Source of the DNA: Porticoccaceae bacterium UBA4026
GTDB lineage: Bacteria > Pseudomonadota > Gammaproteobacteria > Pseudomonadales > Porticoccaceae
DNA length: 64,000 nt
Direction: 5' to 3'
Assembly (NCBI GenBank): GCA_002382445.1
Contig: DGAQ01000024.1
Location: forward strand, 1-64,000
The notes under the pieces were generated by a model. That model ran no database searches and had not been told where the DNA came from. It worked only from the letters and a program-made list of their open reading frames with translations. Both the position numbers and the translations under genes were made by a program. Shown in pieces: positions 19,292 to 27,679 of the stretch. Position 1 is the first letter of the stretch. Each line of letters starts with the position of its first letter.

Positions 19292-20086
19292 ATGAGTAAT
19301 AAAACAGCACTAGTGACTGGGGCCTCAGACGGAATCGGTCTAGAGTTTTGCAATATTCTCGCCTCTCGTGGCTATAACCTCATATTAGTGGCACGCCGAG
19401 AAGCCAAGCTAAATGAAATAGCCATCGAATTAAGTCAATCTCAGGGCATTCAATGTACTGTCATTAGCGCAGACTTGTCCTTACCCCAAGCGGCTCAGCT
19501 ACTTTTCCAAAACACTAAAGACCAAGGATTACAGGTTGATTTTTTGATTAACAATGCCGGACTTTTGCATAACGGTCCCTTTTGTGAATTGAGTTTAGCC
19601 GAACAAGAAACCATGATTACCGTCAATGTACTGGCGTTAACTGCTCTAACCCATTTGTTCGCTAATGATATGGCGGCTCGCAAAACTGGTCATATTCTTA
19701 ATATTGCATCACTAGCGGCCTGGACGCCTATCCCCAGCCAAAATGTCTACGCTGCAACGAAAGCCTATGTATTGGCCTTTACCCAAGCGTTGGCTGACGA
19801 GATGAATGCAGCGGGTAATGGGGTGATAATCTCTGCACTCTGTCCCGGCTACACCGCGACCAAAATGATGGACAACCCCGACCAAGGTGCCACATTGCGG
19901 ATTCCATCCAACATGATGATGTTGGCTGAAGACGTTGCTAACCAAGGCATCGCCGGTTGCTTGTCTGGAAAGCATACTATAGTCCCGGGTATTTCTAATA
20001 AAATCAGCATCGCTATTACCCATCTGGTTCCCAAAATGGTCTTGGCTAAAATGTTGGGCCGTTTTTATCGAAAGAATATGAATTAG
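19292..20086 (+). CDS. Short-chain dehydrogenase/reductase (classical SDR)
   Basis: 264 residues. The cofactor motif TGASDGIG lies near the N terminus, NNAG follows near residue 88, and YAATKAY gives the catalytic Tyr-Lys pair after a conserved serine (NIASLAAW). The Arg pair in VARREAK suggests NADPH preference. It is the first gene of the five-gene cluster ending at 25930. Related SDRs act on long-chain ketones or acyl- and alkyl-dihydroxyacetone phosphates; here such a role (reducing the keto group made by the AGPS-like enzyme two genes on) is an inference from context. Confidence 0.85.
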   Translation: MSNKTALVTGASDGIGLEFCNILASRGYNLILVARREAKLNEIAIELSQSQGIQCTVISADLSLPQAAQLLFQNTKDQGLQVDFLINNAGLLHNGPFCELSLAEQETMITVNVLALTALTHLFANDMAARKTGHILNIASLAAWTPIPSQNVYAATKAYVLAFTQALADEMNAAGNGVIISALCPGYTATKMMDNPDQGATLRIPSNMMMLAEDVANQGIAGCLSGKHTIVPGISNKISIAITHLVPKMVLAKMLGRFYRKNMN

Positions 20087-20139
20087 ATGATTAAACTGAC
20101 TCACTATTGCGCATCATCTCACTGAATACTGAGGTATCT

Positions 20140-21120
20140 ATGGATCAACAAAATGTAAATAAAGTTCTTATTACCGGTGCCAATGGATTTATTGGGAACA
20201 CCCTAATGCGCTATTACAAGCAACAGGGCACAGCGGTTGTCGGCGTTGATCTTTGCGCTAATGGCGATGATATTGTTCAGGGCGACATTTCTCGACCGGA
20301 AACTATTAGTCACCTGCTGGAGCAGTGCGATGTGATTGTGCACACCGCCGCTTTGGTTTCTAATGCCATGAAAGATAGCGATATGTGGCGGGTTAATGTA
20401 TTGGCAACACGCAATTTAATCGCCGCAGCAAAACAACATAGAGTACGTCGCTTTGTACAGATCTCATCAATCGTTGCATATGGCAACACAGCGCAGGGAG
20501 AACTTGACGAGGACCACCCCGTTCATGCCGATGGTGGTAGTTATGTACTCACCAAACTGGCTTCAGAGCACACAGTTATGGCAGCACACGCCAGCGGTGG
20601 TATTGAAGTGGTCATCTTACGCCCGGGTGATGTCTACGGCCCAGGCAGTCGGCCCTGGATAATTGCGCCACTTGAGGCCATCACTAAAAACCAATTTATG
20701 CTCCCCGCAAAAGGTGAGGGTTTCTTTAGACCGATCTATGTTGATGACCTGATTAGGGGTATAGACTTGGCAGTTCGCCATCCTGACGCAGCCGGCGAGA
20801 TTTTCAACCTATCTTGCGAAGGATACATCACCACTAAAGAGTACTTTGCCCCCCATTATCAATGGTTAGGTAAAAAAGGCCCGATGTTAGTCTCGACAAA
20901 ACTGGCCCTCAGGGTATCGGCAATCGCATCAAGGGTTGCTGACCTCATGGGCAACCTAAATGAGGCCTCCCCAGCCACCGTGGCGCAACTCGCCACTAAA
21001 AGCTGGTTCTCAATCAAAAAAGCCGAGCGTATTCTCGGCTGGAAGCCGGAAATATCCTTTGAAGAGGGTATGAAGCGCTCACATCGATGGGCCAAAGATA
21101 ACAATCTTGTAAAACACTAA
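20140..21120 (+). CDS. NAD-dependent epimerase/dehydratase, extended SDR (3-beta-HSD-like)
   Basis: 326 residues from ATG 20140, which has GAGG six bases upstream; a TTG 33 bases earlier is less likely. The N terminus has GANGFIGN (GxxGxxG), followed by HTAALVSN, ISSIVAYG and Tyr-Val-Leu-Thr-Lys (YxxxK). It resembles 3-beta-hydroxysteroid dehydrogenase/NAD(P)H steroid-type extended SDRs, which oxidise or reduce bulky hydrophobic alcohols. It follows the SDR gene by 53 bases and precedes the AGPS-like gene by 26. The substrate is unknown; a lipid intermediate is plausible from neighbours. Confidence 0.85.
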   Translation: MDQQNVNKVLITGANGFIGNTLMRYYKQQGTAVVGVDLCANGDDIVQGDISRPETISHLLEQCDVIVHTAALVSNAMKDSDMWRVNVLATRNLIAAAKQHRVRRFVQISSIVAYGNTAQGELDEDHPVHADGGSYVLTKLASEHTVMAAHASGGIEVVILRPGDVYGPGSRPWIIAPLEAITKNQFMLPAKGEGFFRPIYVDDLIRGIDLAVRHPDAAGEIFNLSCEGYITTKEYFAPHYQWLGKKGPMLVSTKLALRVSAIASRVADLMGNLNEASPATVAQLATKSWFSIKKAERILGWKPEISFEEGMKRSHRWAKDNNLVKH

Positions 21121-21146
21121 ATCTAATTAATATTAAGGTAATAAAT

Positions 21147-22763
21147 ATGCGTCTATGGAACGGTTGGGGTAATGAAAATAGTGATTTAACGATGGTGTTA
21201 AATAGTGGTTTACGACTGTTGCTGGAAGCTCTAGTGGGCCCTGCCACTGCCCTACCACAGGCAACACTCGATCAGGTTATTGATAAGGTCCCCCTCTCAA
21301 GACTGGCAAATCATCCTCTGATCAGTACTGACCCTGAAATTAGAGTGCGTCACGCGCGCGGCCAAAGTCTGCCAGATTGGTTAGATATGCACAGCGGTGA
21401 TGTAGATACTTTCCCCGACGGCGTAGCCTCGCCTGAATCTTCAGAACAAGTAAGACAACTACTGGACCATGCGAAAGTTAATGATCTTGTCGTTATTCCT
21501 TATGGCGGCGGCACCTCAGTGGTCGGGCATATCAATCCTGACCCAGATGAAAGACCCGTGTTGACCATTAATATGGGACGGATGGATAAGCTCATCGACA
21601 TTGACTATGAAAGCCAGCTGGCAACCTTTGGCGCAGGCACTCCCGGTCCCACGGTTGAAGCACAATTAAAGGACCATGGCTTTACTCTGGGTCATTTCCC
21701 ACAGTCATGGGAGCTTTCCACTATAGGCGGTTGGGTAGCAAGCCGATCAAGTGGCCAACAGTCTATTCATTACGGTCGTATCGAGAATCTATTTGCCGGA
21801 GGCACCATTGAAACCCTCGCAGGCACCTTAGAGATACCGACTATTCCGGCATCCTCCGCCGGGCCCGATGTGCGCGAGATGATTTTGGGCTCTGAGGGGC
21901 GTATGGGTATTATTACCGACGTTAAAGTACGGATAACGCCTATACCTGAAAAAGAACACTTCCAAGTCGTCTTTTTCCCATCCTGGGCGGTTGGCATTAG
22001 CGTCGCTAGAGAGCTCATACAGCAGCGTGTCGCTCTTTCTATGGTGAGACTTAGCAATCCACTTGAAACTACTAGCCTGCTTCATATGGGTGCTGGTGAG
22101 GATTCTAGCGGGGTCTTCGCTCTGGAACAGGCTCTGGCCGAAAAAGGTATTAGTTCAGGTAAAGTGATGATGACCTTTGGTGTCACTGGCTCAGCTCGTC
22201 ACTGTGATACAGCCCACCAATTAGCGTTGGACCATTGTAGCGCCCATGGTGGCGTGGCTGATCTATCAGGTCTCGGAGATAAATGGGCTCATGGTCGATT
22301 CCGTGCCCCCTATCTGCGCGACCCACTGGGCGCGGCAGGTTACGCCGCAGATACGATGGAAACCGCCGTTGACTGGTCTAGGGTTCCCCAGGCTGCTGAA
22401 GCAATAGAGAATGCGATTCGCAACGCACTGTCCGACGAAGGCGAACAGGTGCATGTCTACACCCACCTTTCACATGTCTATGGACAGGGTTCAAGTATTT
22501 ACACCACTTATCTTTTCCGTTTAGGTGATAGTTACCAGCAGGGAATGGCACGTTGGGCAAAACTAAAATCCGCCGGTGCGCAGCAGATTGTTGCCTTTGG
22601 CGGTACCATTAGTCACCAACATGGTGTGGGTAAAGACCATAGAGACTACTTGGCATTTGAAAAGGGCGCTCTGGGCATTGCGGCAATTAGTAATCTCTGT
22701 GAACTATTTGACCCCAAGGGCCAAATGAACCCAGGGAAACTACTCCCCGACAGCGAGCACTGA
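21147..22763 (+). CDS. FAD-binding oxidase, alkylglycerone-phosphate synthase-like
   Basis: 538 residues of the vanillyl-alcohol-oxidase flavoprotein family. Seen are the N-terminal RLWNGWG opening usual in this branch, the FAD segment VIPYGGGTSVVGH, GHFPQSWELSTIGGW followed by SRSSGQQS, and the C-terminal GGTISHQHGVGKDH. These match alkyl-dihydroxyacetone-phosphate synthase (AGPS), which replaces the acyl chain of acyl-DHAP with a fatty alcohol to form the ether bond. Bacterial homologues also include glycolate and lactate oxidases, but the TISHxHGVG motif and the full length favour the AGPS branch. It sits five bases before a glycerol-3-phosphate dehydrogenase gene, a source of DHAP. Ether-lipid synthesis is inferred, not shown. 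Confidence 0.85.
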   Translation: MRLWNGWGNENSDLTMVLNSGLRLLLEALVGPATALPQATLDQVIDKVPLSRLANHPLISTDPEIRVRHARGQSLPDWLDMHSGDVDTFPDGVASPESSEQVRQLLDHAKVNDLVVIPYGGGTSVVGHINPDPDERPVLTINMGRMDKLIDIDYESQLATFGAGTPGPTVEAQLKDHGFTLGHFPQSWELSTIGGWVASRSSGQQSIHYGRIENLFAGGTIETLAGTLEIPTIPASSAGPDVREMILGSEGRMGIITDVKVRITPIPEKEHFQVVFFPSWAVGISVARELIQQRVALSMVRLSNPLETTSLLHMGAGEDSSGVFALEQALAEKGISSGKVMMTFGVTGSARHCDTAHQLALDHCSAHGGVADLSGLGDKWAHGRFRAPYLRDPLGAAGYAADTMETAVDWSRVPQAAEAIENAIRNALSDEGEQVHVYTHLSHVYGQGSSIYTTYLFRLGDSYQQGMARWAKLKSAGAQQIVAFGGTISHQHGVGKDHRDYLAFEKGALGIAAISNLCELFDPKGQMNPGKLLPDSEH

Positions 22764-22768
22764 ACAAC

Positions 22769-24361
22769 GTGAGTACATTTACAAACCGTGGCGACATGCT
22801 CGCCAAAATGCGTAAAGGTGAGTCTCTCAAATGGGATATTATTGTTGTCGGTGGCGGAATTACCGGTGCCGGGGTGCTGCGAGAAGCTACCCGACGAGGT
22901 TATAGCGCCTTACTATTGGAACAACAGGACTTCTCCTGGGGAACGTCCAGCCGTTCATCAAAAATGGTTCATGGCGGCTTACGATATCTTGCCGCTGGTG
23001 ACGTTAAGCTAACTAAAGAGTCTGTGGTAGAACGCGAGCGCTTACTTAAAGAGGCGCCGGGCTTAGTTAACCGCATTGCGTTTTATTTTAGCTTCCGCAA
23101 AGGTTTATGGCCTGGTCGTTGGGCGATGACGGTTATTTTAGGTATCTACGACTTTCTCGCAGGAATTAACGACCATCGCTACTGCAATAACAAAGTCCTG
23201 CAACAACAGTTCAGCGGACTGAATAATACAAACCTTAAAGGTGCAAGCTGTTACACCGACGCCATGGTTGATGACTCTCGTTTAGTTTTAAGAGTGCTGC
23301 ATGACTGCGTCAATCAAGGCGCGAGCATTTTAAATTATACCAAGGTCAGTGATCTAGTTATCGAACAAGATCGGGTGACTGGTGTATTTATTGAAGATTC
23401 CGAGAACGACCAGTTGATTAAACTCAGCGCTTCTGCGGTTATTAATGCCACCGGGGCTTGGGCCGATCGACTGCGCAACCGTGTCAATGATGAAAAACGC
23501 GTGCGCCCCCTGCGTGGAAGCCATCTCGTTATTCCGACAAGCTTTTATGCGGTGTCAGATGTGCTCACCTTTTTGCATCCAGACGATAAACGTGGCGTTT
23601 ATATTTATCCCTGGGAAGGCACCACGGTAATTGGTACTACCGACATCGACCACAATGAAGACCTAGACATAGAGGCCAGTATCTCTAATCAAGAAGTTGA
23701 CTACTTAATTAGAGGTTTCAACAGCCAGTTCCTCAACAAGCGAGTGTCACGGTCAGAAATAGTCTCGACTTGGGCCGGAGTGCGGCCAGTTATCGGTTCG
23801 GAGCAAGCTAAAGACCCCTCTAAAGAGCGTCGAGATCACGCGGTGTGGGAAGACCAGGGATTAATTACCGTTTCTGGCGGTAAATTAACTACCTTTAGAT
23901 TGATCGCACTCGATGCCTTGGCCGCGGCAAGCCCGCGGTTGCCAGATCCAAAGCCCTTTGATGACGATCGTATGTTTATTACCCCAGAGATTAGCCCTCA
24001 AACTTTGGCTCCCGGCAAGCCAGATTGGGCGCAACGTCTACTGGGCCGTTACGGTGCCGATGCAGAAAACATACTGAAACAAGCTTCTGAAACGGAGCAT
24101 GAACCGATAGGATCAACAGAGTTTTGTCTAGCTGAATGCCGTTGGGCGACCAAGAATGAGTCGGTTCAACACCTTGATGATCTGCTCTTACGTCGCACGC
24201 GTCTTGGTATGTGCATTGCTAAGGGCGGTGAAGCAATTTTCGGTGAACTACAACAAATCTGTAGTGAGGAACTACAATGGAACGATGAACGCTGGGAAAA
24301 AGAATTAATCCGTTATAAAACTATTTGGCAACGGTGCTACAGCCTACCCAACCCACTTTAG
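22769..24361 (+). CDS. FAD-dependent glycerol-3-phosphate dehydrogenase/oxidase (GlpD family)
   Basis: 530 residues starting at GTG, five bases after the previous stop; the next ATG at 22796 would lose the conserved NRGDML opening. The FAD Rossmann motif is VVGGGITGAGV, followed by the family signature SSRSSKMVHGGLRYL, the RPLRGSHLVIP segment and a C-terminal helical domain. The enzyme oxidises glycerol-3-phosphate to DHAP at the inner membrane and passes electrons to quinone. Its position between the AGPS-like gene and an FGGY kinase suggests it serves that pathway rather than general glycerol use; no glpF or glpR lies nearby. Confidence 0.92.
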   Translation: MSTFTNRGDMLAKMRKGESLKWDIIVVGGGITGAGVLREATRRGYSALLLEQQDFSWGTSSRSSKMVHGGLRYLAAGDVKLTKESVVERERLLKEAPGLVNRIAFYFSFRKGLWPGRWAMTVILGIYDFLAGINDHRYCNNKVLQQQFSGLNNTNLKGASCYTDAMVDDSRLVLRVLHDCVNQGASILNYTKVSDLVIEQDRVTGVFIEDSENDQLIKLSASAVINATGAWADRLRNRVNDEKRVRPLRGSHLVIPTSFYAVSDVLTFLHPDDKRGVYIYPWEGTTVIGTTDIDHNEDLDIEASISNQEVDYLIRGFNSQFLNKRVSRSEIVSTWAGVRPVIGSEQAKDPSKERRDHAVWEDQGLITVSGGKLTTFRLIALDALAAASPRLPDPKPFDDDRMFITPEISPQTLAPGKPDWAQRLLGRYGADAENILKQASETEHEPIGSTEFCLAECRWATKNESVQHLDDLLLRRTRLGMCIAKGGEAIFGELQQICSEELQWNDERWEKELIRYKTIWQRCYSLPNPL

Positions 24362-24373
24362 AGGCAGGTTACT

Positions 24374-25930
24374 ATGGATAACAATGAGTATTTATTAGCC
24401 ATCGACAACGGCACTCAGAGTGTCCGAGCCATGGTCTTTGACCAGAATGGCCAATTAGTGGCGAAAAGCAAAGTTGACATCGAGCCTTATTTTTCAACTC
24501 AACCAGGTTGGGCAGAGCAACATGCCGACTATTTTTGGGACGCCCTCTGTCGAGCCTGCCATGCATTATGGCCGCAGTTGGATATCCCAAGAGAATCGAT
24601 CAAAGCTCTATCGGTAACGACTCAGCGAGCAACCGTTATCCCAATGGGTAGCGACAACCTACCATTGCGTTCAGCCATAAGCTGGCTAGACCAACGCCAA
24701 GTCGGCACCAAGCCTAAATTGGGGGCTATTGAGTCCGCTCTAATGACGTTGGTTAGAGCCAAACCTTTTGTAGACCTAATGCATAGCCAAGCAGAAGCTA
24801 ATTGGATTGACCAAAATCAACCTGAGATCTGGCAACAGGTCCACAAGTTTTTATTATTATCTGGCTACCATACCTATAAGTTGACTGGACAATACACTGA
24901 CGCCATTGCCAGCACCGTGGGTTATCTGCCCTTCGACTATAAAACCCTGCAATGGGCCCAGGACAAAGACTGGACATGGCGTGCACTGCCCATTACTCGC
25001 GGTATGCTGCCCGAGTTGCTGCCCGCGGGGGCGACCCTTGGCCAGATTACCGCTGAGGCTGCCGAGCAGACCGGTATACCAGAGGGTCTCCCTCTCATCG
25101 CTAGCGGATCAGACAAGGCCTGTGAAGTCTTGGGTACTGGCTGTATCGACGCGCAAACAGGCAGTCTCAGTTACGGTAGTTTAGCCACCCTGAATATCGC
25201 CACCGACAAATACCTCGAAGCGATCCCTTTTCACCCAGCCTATCCCGGCGTTATTCCCAACACATTTAATGTCGAAATGATGGTGCAACGGGGTTACTGG
25301 ATGGTCAGTTGGTTTAAAAAGGAATTTGGCTTACGAGAACAGCAACTAGCCACCGAGCAAGGCGTAGCGCCAGAGTCATTTTTCGACGACTTACTCGCAC
25401 AGGTACCGGCTGGCTCACAGGGCTTAATGCTACAACCTTACTGGTCGCCATCAAATGGTGATGGGCCAGAAACCCGCGGCGCTATCATAGGCTTTAGTGA
25501 AGAGCACACCAGAGCACACCTTTACCGCGCCATGATTGAAGGTCTCACCTATGCCCTGCGCGAAGGAAAAGAGTTGCTAGAGAAACGCAGCGGCAAACCC
25601 ATAACTAAGCTGGTTGTCTCTGGCGGCGGATCCCAGAGCGATCAAGTCATGCAAATTAGTGCAGATATATTCGGCATGAGGGTCTACCGACCCCATACTT
25701 TCGAGACTTCGTCACTCGGCGCGGCCATCGCCACAGCGGTTGGCATCGGTCTGTATCCAGACTTCCCGGCTGCCGTCACAGGTATGACCCACGTCGGTGA
25801 TTTTTTTGAACCGATAGAGTCTAATAAAAAGATCTACAACGATCTATTTACTAAGGTCTACAAGAAAATGTATGGGCAGCTAAAACCCAGCTATGAGTCG
25901 ATACGAAGCATTAGCGGTAAGCAAGAATAA
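24374..25930 (+). CDS. FGGY-family carbohydrate kinase (glycerol kinase-like)
   Basis: 518 residues with the actin-like two-domain fold: N-terminal LLAIDNGTQSVRAMVFD phosphate-1 motif and C-terminal VVSGGGSQSDQVMQI adenosine motif. FGGY enzymes phosphorylate glycerol, xylulose, dihydroxyacetone or similar polyols with ATP. The exact substrate is not readable: it lacks the near-identity to GlpK that would fix glycerol. As the last gene of the five-gene run, 12 bases after glpD-like, it could supply glycerol-3-phosphate or phosphorylate an alkylglycerol. No terminator was seen behind it except a weak hairpin shared with the convergent msrQ. Confidence 0.88.
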   Translation: MDNNEYLLAIDNGTQSVRAMVFDQNGQLVAKSKVDIEPYFSTQPGWAEQHADYFWDALCRACHALWPQLDIPRESIKALSVTTQRATVIPMGSDNLPLRSAISWLDQRQVGTKPKLGAIESALMTLVRAKPFVDLMHSQAEANWIDQNQPEIWQQVHKFLLLSGYHTYKLTGQYTDAIASTVGYLPFDYKTLQWAQDKDWTWRALPITRGMLPELLPAGATLGQITAEAAEQTGIPEGLPLIASGSDKACEVLGTGCIDAQTGSLSYGSLATLNIATDKYLEAIPFHPAYPGVIPNTFNVEMMVQRGYWMVSWFKKEFGLREQQLATEQGVAPESFFDDLLAQVPAGSQGLMLQPYWSPSNGDGPETRGAIIGFSEEHTRAHLYRAMIEGLTYALREGKELLEKRSGKPITKLVVSGGGSQSDQVMQISADIFGMRVYRPHTFETSSLGAAIATAVGIGLYPDFPAAVTGMTHVGDFFEPIESNKKIYNDLFTKVYKKMYGQLKPSYESIRSISGKQE

Positions 25931-25963
25931 CCGTCAATGCCAATCAAGCACCTATAGGCATCA

Positions 25964-26581
25964 TTAACTAGAGGTGATGCCTTTCATCCAGCCGCGCAGC
26001 TTTTTAAGCCTAAACATCATCAGGGCTGCGTACATGGCAAAATAAATAAGCGGTTCAATAATTTCTGATTTAACTGACCAATAAAAATGAATCACCACTA
26101 ACAGCGCGATAAGGTAGATAAAATTGTGCAGAATTTGCCACCTGCTTTTCATCTTTCTGCGTAGTTTACTGATGGACGTAACGGCCAATGCAGTCAGCAG
26201 TAAAAATGCTGACATCCCCAGGGTGATATAAGGTCGCTCGAAAACTTCTTCGATAAATAACTGTAGGTCAAATTGGACCTCGAAAAACAAAAAATTGAGT
26301 ATGTGGCACAGAGCGTAGACAAAGGCATAGAGTCCTATCATTCGTCTAAACTGCATGAGAAAAATCAATTTGAACCGCTTGGCCAGCGGTGAAATTAACA
26401 GACTAATCAACAGTAAATTAAGCGCCCCAATGCCGGTGAAATGGATGACAGCCTCAACTGGGTCGCCCCCTAACTGATCACTAAAGGCTGCGTAATAAAG
26501 ATTTATCAGCGGATAGAGTGCGGCCAGATGCACCAGCACTTTGAAGCAGGGAATCCACCGTCTTGGGACATCTATGGCCAT
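25964..26581 (-). CDS. msrQ: Haem membrane subunit MsrQ of periplasmic methionine sulfoxide reductase
   Basis: 205 residues with about six membrane helices of the ferric-reductase-like fold. Histidines at helix ends (VIHFTG, ALCHILNF, LHNFIYL, VVIHFYW) are the expected haem ligands. MsrQ (YedZ) passes quinone electrons to MsrP in the periplasm. Its start lies four bases after the msrP stop, so the pair is one operon with msrP first. Confidence 0.95.
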   Translation of the reverse strand: MAIDVPRRWIPCFKVLVHLAALYPLINLYYAAFSDQLGGDPVEAVIHFTGIGALNLLLISLLISPLAKRFKLIFLMQFRRMIGLYAFVYALCHILNFLFFEVQFDLQLFIEEVFERPYITLGMSAFLLLTALAVTSISKLRRKMKSRWQILHNFIYLIALLVVIHFYWSVKSEIIEPLIYFAMYAALMMFRLKKLRGWMKGITSS

Positions 26582-26585
26582 GTTA

Positions 26586-27596
26586 CTAATAGTATTTTCT
26601 TAGATTCATACCGCTATAAAGGTCGGCAACCTGTTCCCCATAACCATTAAAGGGCAGTGTGGGAATACGGTTTTGAGCAAAAATTCCACCGGTGGTAATA
26701 CGCCGTTCACTGGCTTGACTCCAACGAGGATGGTCCACTGTTGGATTAACATTGGCGTAAAACCCATACTCATTTGCAGCCAGTAAATTCCACGTCGTGG
26801 CAGGCTGTCTTTCGACAAACTTGATCCCCACAATGGACTTAATACTCTTAAAGCCGTACTTCCAAGGCACGATCAATCGGATTGGCGCGCCATTCTGTGG
26901 AGGTAAGGTTTTACCGTACAAGCCGACGCTCATCAGCGCCAAAGGATTCATGGCTTCGTCAATCCGCAGCCCTTCGATATAGGGATAGTCGATGCCACCA
27001 CCCAATCGACGGCTTCTTTGGCCAGGCATTTGCACGGGATCGTAAAGCGTCTCAAAAGCCAGATATTTAGCCCTTGATGTTGGCTTGGCCTTTTTAACTA
27101 AGTCCGCCAAGGAGAAGCCAATCCAGGGGACTACCATGGACCAGGCTTCCACACAGCGCAGCCTATAAATACGCTCTTCTAAATCAAAGGAGGAATAGAG
27201 TTCGTCATAACCTAAGGTCAGAGAGTTTTCGACCTCCCCTGAAATTTTTAATGTCCAAGGATTAACATTGAATGATTGCGATAATTCTGCTGGTTGCTGT
27301 TTCTCGACTCCAAACTCATAGAAATTATTGTGCCCGGTGATTTTGGCTTCTGGTGTCAATTCCTCATCAAAGCCGTTTATAGCTTTGTAATCCAGTTTGT
27401 TTTGGCTAAATAATGATGAGGGGATCTTGTCGTCTCTAAAAATATCTAAAATGCTGGCGCCAGCCGATGAAGAGAGCAAGCTACCTGCGCCCAAAAACCC
27501 CATTTTCTTAATCAGTTCACGACGCTGATGATAAACATTCTCGTCGGTTACATCATGCTCTTTGCAATCACTCGTCGACGTGGTTTTGATAATCAT
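26586..27596 (-). CDS. msrP: Molybdopterin catalytic subunit MsrP of periplasmic methionine sulfoxide reductase
   Basis: 336 residues. A twin-arginine signal (HQRRELIKKMGFLG, Arg25-Arg26) directs export through Tat, whose genes are also in this window. The sulfite-oxidase-type fold contains Cys148 in YRLRCVEAW as molybdenum ligand, followed by the KYGFKSIKSI segment. MsrP reduces methionine sulfoxide in oxidised envelope proteins. AAGGG lies seven bases before the ATG. It pairs functionally with the cytoplasmic msrB at 43444. Confidence 0.96.
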   Translation of the reverse strand: MIIKTTSTSDCKEHDVTDENVYHQRRELIKKMGFLGAGSLLSSSAGASILDIFRDDKIPSSLFSQNKLDYKAINGFDEELTPEAKITGHNNFYEFGVEKQQPAELSQSFNVNPWTLKISGEVENSLTLGYDELYSSFDLEERIYRLRCVEAWSMVVPWIGFSLADLVKKAKPTSRAKYLAFETLYDPVQMPGQRSRRLGGGIDYPYIEGLRIDEAMNPLALMSVGLYGKTLPPQNGAPIRLIVPWKYGFKSIKSIVGIKFVERQPATTWNLLAANEYGFYANVNPTVDHPRWSQASERRITTGGIFAQNRIPTLPFNGYGEQVADLYSGMNLRKYY

Positions 27597-27679
27597 TGTT
27601 TGCCCTTTAATAATCCTTACGGGTAGATTAGAGGTAACAGGCCATAAATGCTAAAAATAAATTCAAACCTGTATGCAAG

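Noticed and set aside
25957..25981. Hairpin GGCATCA/TGATGCC between the FGGY kinase and msrQ
   Set aside because: A seven-base stem with a long loop overlapping the msrQ stop and without a T run; weak as a terminator.
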